Positions 5,459-6,583 of a DNA stretch of 6,583 nucleotides are shown here, in pieces. The position numbers and the translations under genes were made by a program. Under the pieces are notes generated by a model, which saw only the letters and a program-made list of their open reading frames with translations, was not told where the DNA came from and ran no database searches. Every line of letters starts with the position of its first letter. The first letter of the stretch is position 1. Source of the DNA: Chloroflexota bacterium. GTDB lineage: Bacteria; Chloroflexota; UBA6077. The stretch lies in NCBI GenBank assembly GCA_021786215.1, contig JAJYNT010000388.1:1-6583 (forward strand), written 5' to 3'.

Positions 5459-5463
5459 CCTCC
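5459..5463 (-). promoter_or_regulatory. Shine-Dalgarno site supporting a TTG start for the GAF-PAS gene
   Basis: GGAGG on the - strand is 6 nt upstream of the TTG at 5452. A nearby ATG (5466-5464) is out of frame, so the TTG is the best supported start. Confidence 0.6.
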
Positions 5464-5505
5464 ATTGTTCGTTGTGTTACTGTTCTGGTGATTCCAGGGC
5501 TGCTG

Positions 5506-5901
5506 TCACTTTGCACGACGGGGCAGCTGTCGCACCCGGTCGTTCAGGGCCTCTCGGATCCTTGCGAGTAGCTCTTCCTGTTCGATCGGCTTTAGCATGA
5601 AGCCGTCGGCGCCGGCCTCCAGGCAACGGTCGCGAGCCATCAACACACTGAAGAAGAAAACCTGGGTATTCACGGTAGCCGGGTTCCCCTTGAGCTGTCG
5701 ACAGAGGGAGAGTCCGTCTCCCCCCGGCAACACGGTGTCCAACACCGCAACAGCGGGGTGCCTTGTACGAACCGTCCTAAGGACGGCTTCGGCATCGTGG
5801 GCTACCAGCACCTCCATCCTTTCCGTCTGGAGGAGTTGCACCAGCTCGGAGACGAAGGGGTCTCTCGCTGCTGCAGCGATGAGCACGGCACGCGGGGCCA
5901 T
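5506..5901 (-). CDS. Single-domain response-regulator receiver, atypical acidic pocket
   Basis: This 131-residue protein is a CheY-like receiver domain with no output domain. D55 in AVAVLDTVLPGGDGLSLC is the expected phosphoacceptor, followed by the usual PxxDG-like turn. S85 in VFFFSV is the switch Ser/Thr, and K104 in FMLKPI is the invariant lysine with its cis-proline neighbour. The C-terminal helix (EQEELLARIREAL) completes the fold. The acidic pair after strand 1, which normally binds Mg2+, is replaced by alanines (VLIAAAARDPF, residues 6-16). Only D14 is nearby, so phosphorylation may be weak or absent. The ATG at 5901 has AGGAG 6 nt upstream. The GAF-GAF-PAS gene starts 53 nt after this stop codon, and the two are likely cotranscribed. 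No histidine kinase is in the window, so any phosphodonor would be encoded elsewhere. Confidence 0.88.
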   Translation of the reverse strand: MAPRAVLIAAAARDPFVSELVQLLQTERMEVLVAHDAEAVLRTVRTRHPAVAVLDTVLPGGDGLSLCRQLKGNPATVNTQVFFFSVLMARDRCLEAGADGFMLKPIEQEELLARIREALNDRVRQLPRRAK

Positions 5902-6017
5902 GGCGCTCTCCTCGAAAACTTTCTCTGTTCAGCTGGAGGAACTGGGCTTGGCGAAGAGCATAGTAAACCCTTGTCCGGCTACCCGCCGGGGAGATCGACA
6001 AGCCGCAGACCATGCGG

Positions 6018-6023
6018 AGTATA
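6018..6023 (-). promoter_or_regulatory. Possible -10 box for the receiver/GAF-PAS transcript
   Basis: TATACT on the - strand matches the -10 consensus at five of six positions. It would give a leader of about 110 nt before the receiver gene. The -35 region (T-rich, TTTTCT) is poor. The 260-bp gap 5902-6161 around it is more AT-rich than its surroundings in the part from about 6040 on, as expected for a promoter region, and contains no gene I can support. Confidence 0.3.
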
Positions 6024-6101
6024 CAGCACTTGTCCTGGAAAGAAAATAGAATCCGGTTGGAAAAGTGGGTTTAGCGTGGAGATTAGTGATAAGAACTGGG
6101 C

Positions 6102-6126
6102 TTAACTACAAGCAGGTGGTAGTTAA
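6102..6126. repeat. Inverted repeat in the gap downstream of the PIN-like gene
   Basis: TTAACTAC (6102-6109) and GTAGTTAA (6119-6126) are perfect 8-bp arms around a 9-nt spacer. The arms are AT-rich and there is no T-run, so a protein-binding dyad upstream of the receiver gene is as likely as a terminator for the PIN-like gene. Confidence 0.4.
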
Positions 6127-6161
6127 TGAGGAGCCAATAACAACAAGCACATAGTTCCTTG

Positions 6162-6583
6162 TTAGACATCGATGTCTAGCGCGCTATCATGTGCCGCGAT
6201 CCCTCGCTCCAGCTCGGCAGCGTTGGCCGTGCCGCGGATCAGGATGCTTCTTACCCCCTCGCCGCGGGCGAGTTCTGCTACACCCCAGTCTTTGGTGACG
6301 ACGATGACCATGCCCACGGGCTTTCGGGCCTGCTCCGCCTTTGCACGCAGAACCAGCTGTTTGTCGGTGCTGATGGCGTCGTTTGGGGGACCTGGGAGGA
6401 GGCGGAAACTGGTGCCGGAGCGCCCCAGTCGAACCTCGCCAGCACCGACGCGCCGCGTGAGCGGCTCCAGGGTGGCGAGAGCCAGGAGGGCCGGGCCGGT
6501 CAAACCGCGTTCACGCGATCTGGACAGACCTCGCAACTCTCGCATGACCTCGGGGATGACGACTACAGTCACCCGGCGGGTGG
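6162..6583 (-). CDS. PIN-domain-like protein (5' part beyond the window)
   Basis: The frame is open from the right edge to the TAA at 6162-6164, giving about 139 visible residues of which the start is missing. The segment resembles the middle and end of a PIN-type RNase domain. TVVVIPEVMRELRGL (just after the edge) fits the strand-helix with the second acidic residue (Glu in REL). NDAISTDKQLVLRA supplies a third, and VIVVTKDWGVAELA a fourth. The first acidic residue, in the N-terminal strand, would lie right of the window. Numbered from a GTG at 6572, these are E12, D65 or D70, and D95. That GTG has no Shine-Dalgarno site and lies mid-domain, so it is unlikely to be the true start. PIN proteins are metal-dependent ribonucleases or RNA-processing factors, and many are toxins, but no antitoxin-like gene lies on the visible side. 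The assignment rests on motif resemblance only. Confidence 0.55.
   Translation of the reverse strand, partial: TRRVTVVVIPEVMRELRGLSRSRERGLTGPALLALATLEPLTRRVGAGEVRLGRSGTSFRLLPGPPNDAISTDKQLVLRAKAEQARKPVGMVIVVTKDWGVAELARGEGVRSILIRGTANAAELERGIAAHDSALDIDV
6163..6178. repeat. 16-bp perfect palindrome over the end of the PIN-like gene
   Basis: TAGACATCGATGTCTA is its own reverse complement and covers the last four codons and part of the stop codon of the - strand gene. With no spacer it would form only a short tight hairpin. It could be a dyad protein site or chance. Confidence 0.45.

Noticed and set aside
6162..6572. PIN-like gene starting at the GTG at 6572
   Set aside because: The frame stays open to the window edge, no Shine-Dalgarno site precedes the GTG, and the start would remove the first strand of the domain with its acidic residue.

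Overview
The window looks like a stretch of ordinary bacterial chromosome. It is GC-rich (about 60% by eye), with strong purine-rich Shine-Dalgarno sites and short intergenic gaps. The taxon cannot be fixed from this sequence. Two things would fit an environmental lineage such as Chloroflexota: the mixed content (a methylmalonyl-CoA-epimerase-like protein, an MDR dehydrogenase, a molbindin, a multi-GAF sensor and a PIN protein), and the presence of a small foldback element. That placement is a weak guess.

Layout, left to right. The 3' end of a VOC-fold gene resembling methylmalonyl-CoA epimerase enters from the left on the + strand (1-303). Convergent to it on the - strand are a LysE-family exporter (411-1031) and, upstream of that, a GNAT-like acetyltransferase (1134-1769), which may share a transcript. 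A gene-poor stretch follows. It holds a small unrecognised coding-like frame on the - strand (1905-2120, coding-like back to 2189) and then a 204-bp non-autonomous, MITE-like foldback element (2204-2407). The element has 16-bp imperfect terminal inverted repeats, four nested hairpins and a 5-bp CTAAG direct repeat on both sides. Just beyond it a good sigma70-type promoter (2437-2466) drives a zinc-dependent medium-chain dehydrogenase (2526-3554, + strand).

Two hairpins, one with a perfect 21-bp stem, fill the gap between that gene and a convergent - strand cluster. In transcription order the cluster is a single-domain receiver protein (5901-5506), a GAF-GAF-PAS sensor without an output domain (5452-3965) and a single-domain molbindin (3859-3656). 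The receiver and sensor are adjacent and probably cotranscribed. Both are atypical: the receiver lacks the usual acidic pair, and the sensor stops where a kinase or cyclase domain would normally begin. Upstream, the 3' part of a PIN-domain-like gene runs off the right edge (6162-6583, - strand).

No rRNA, tRNA, CRISPR array, phage genes or transposase were seen. The least ordinary parts are the foldback element, the coding-like frame without a convincing start beside it, and the receiver/GAF-PAS pair. I do not see strong evidence of a wholly new system.
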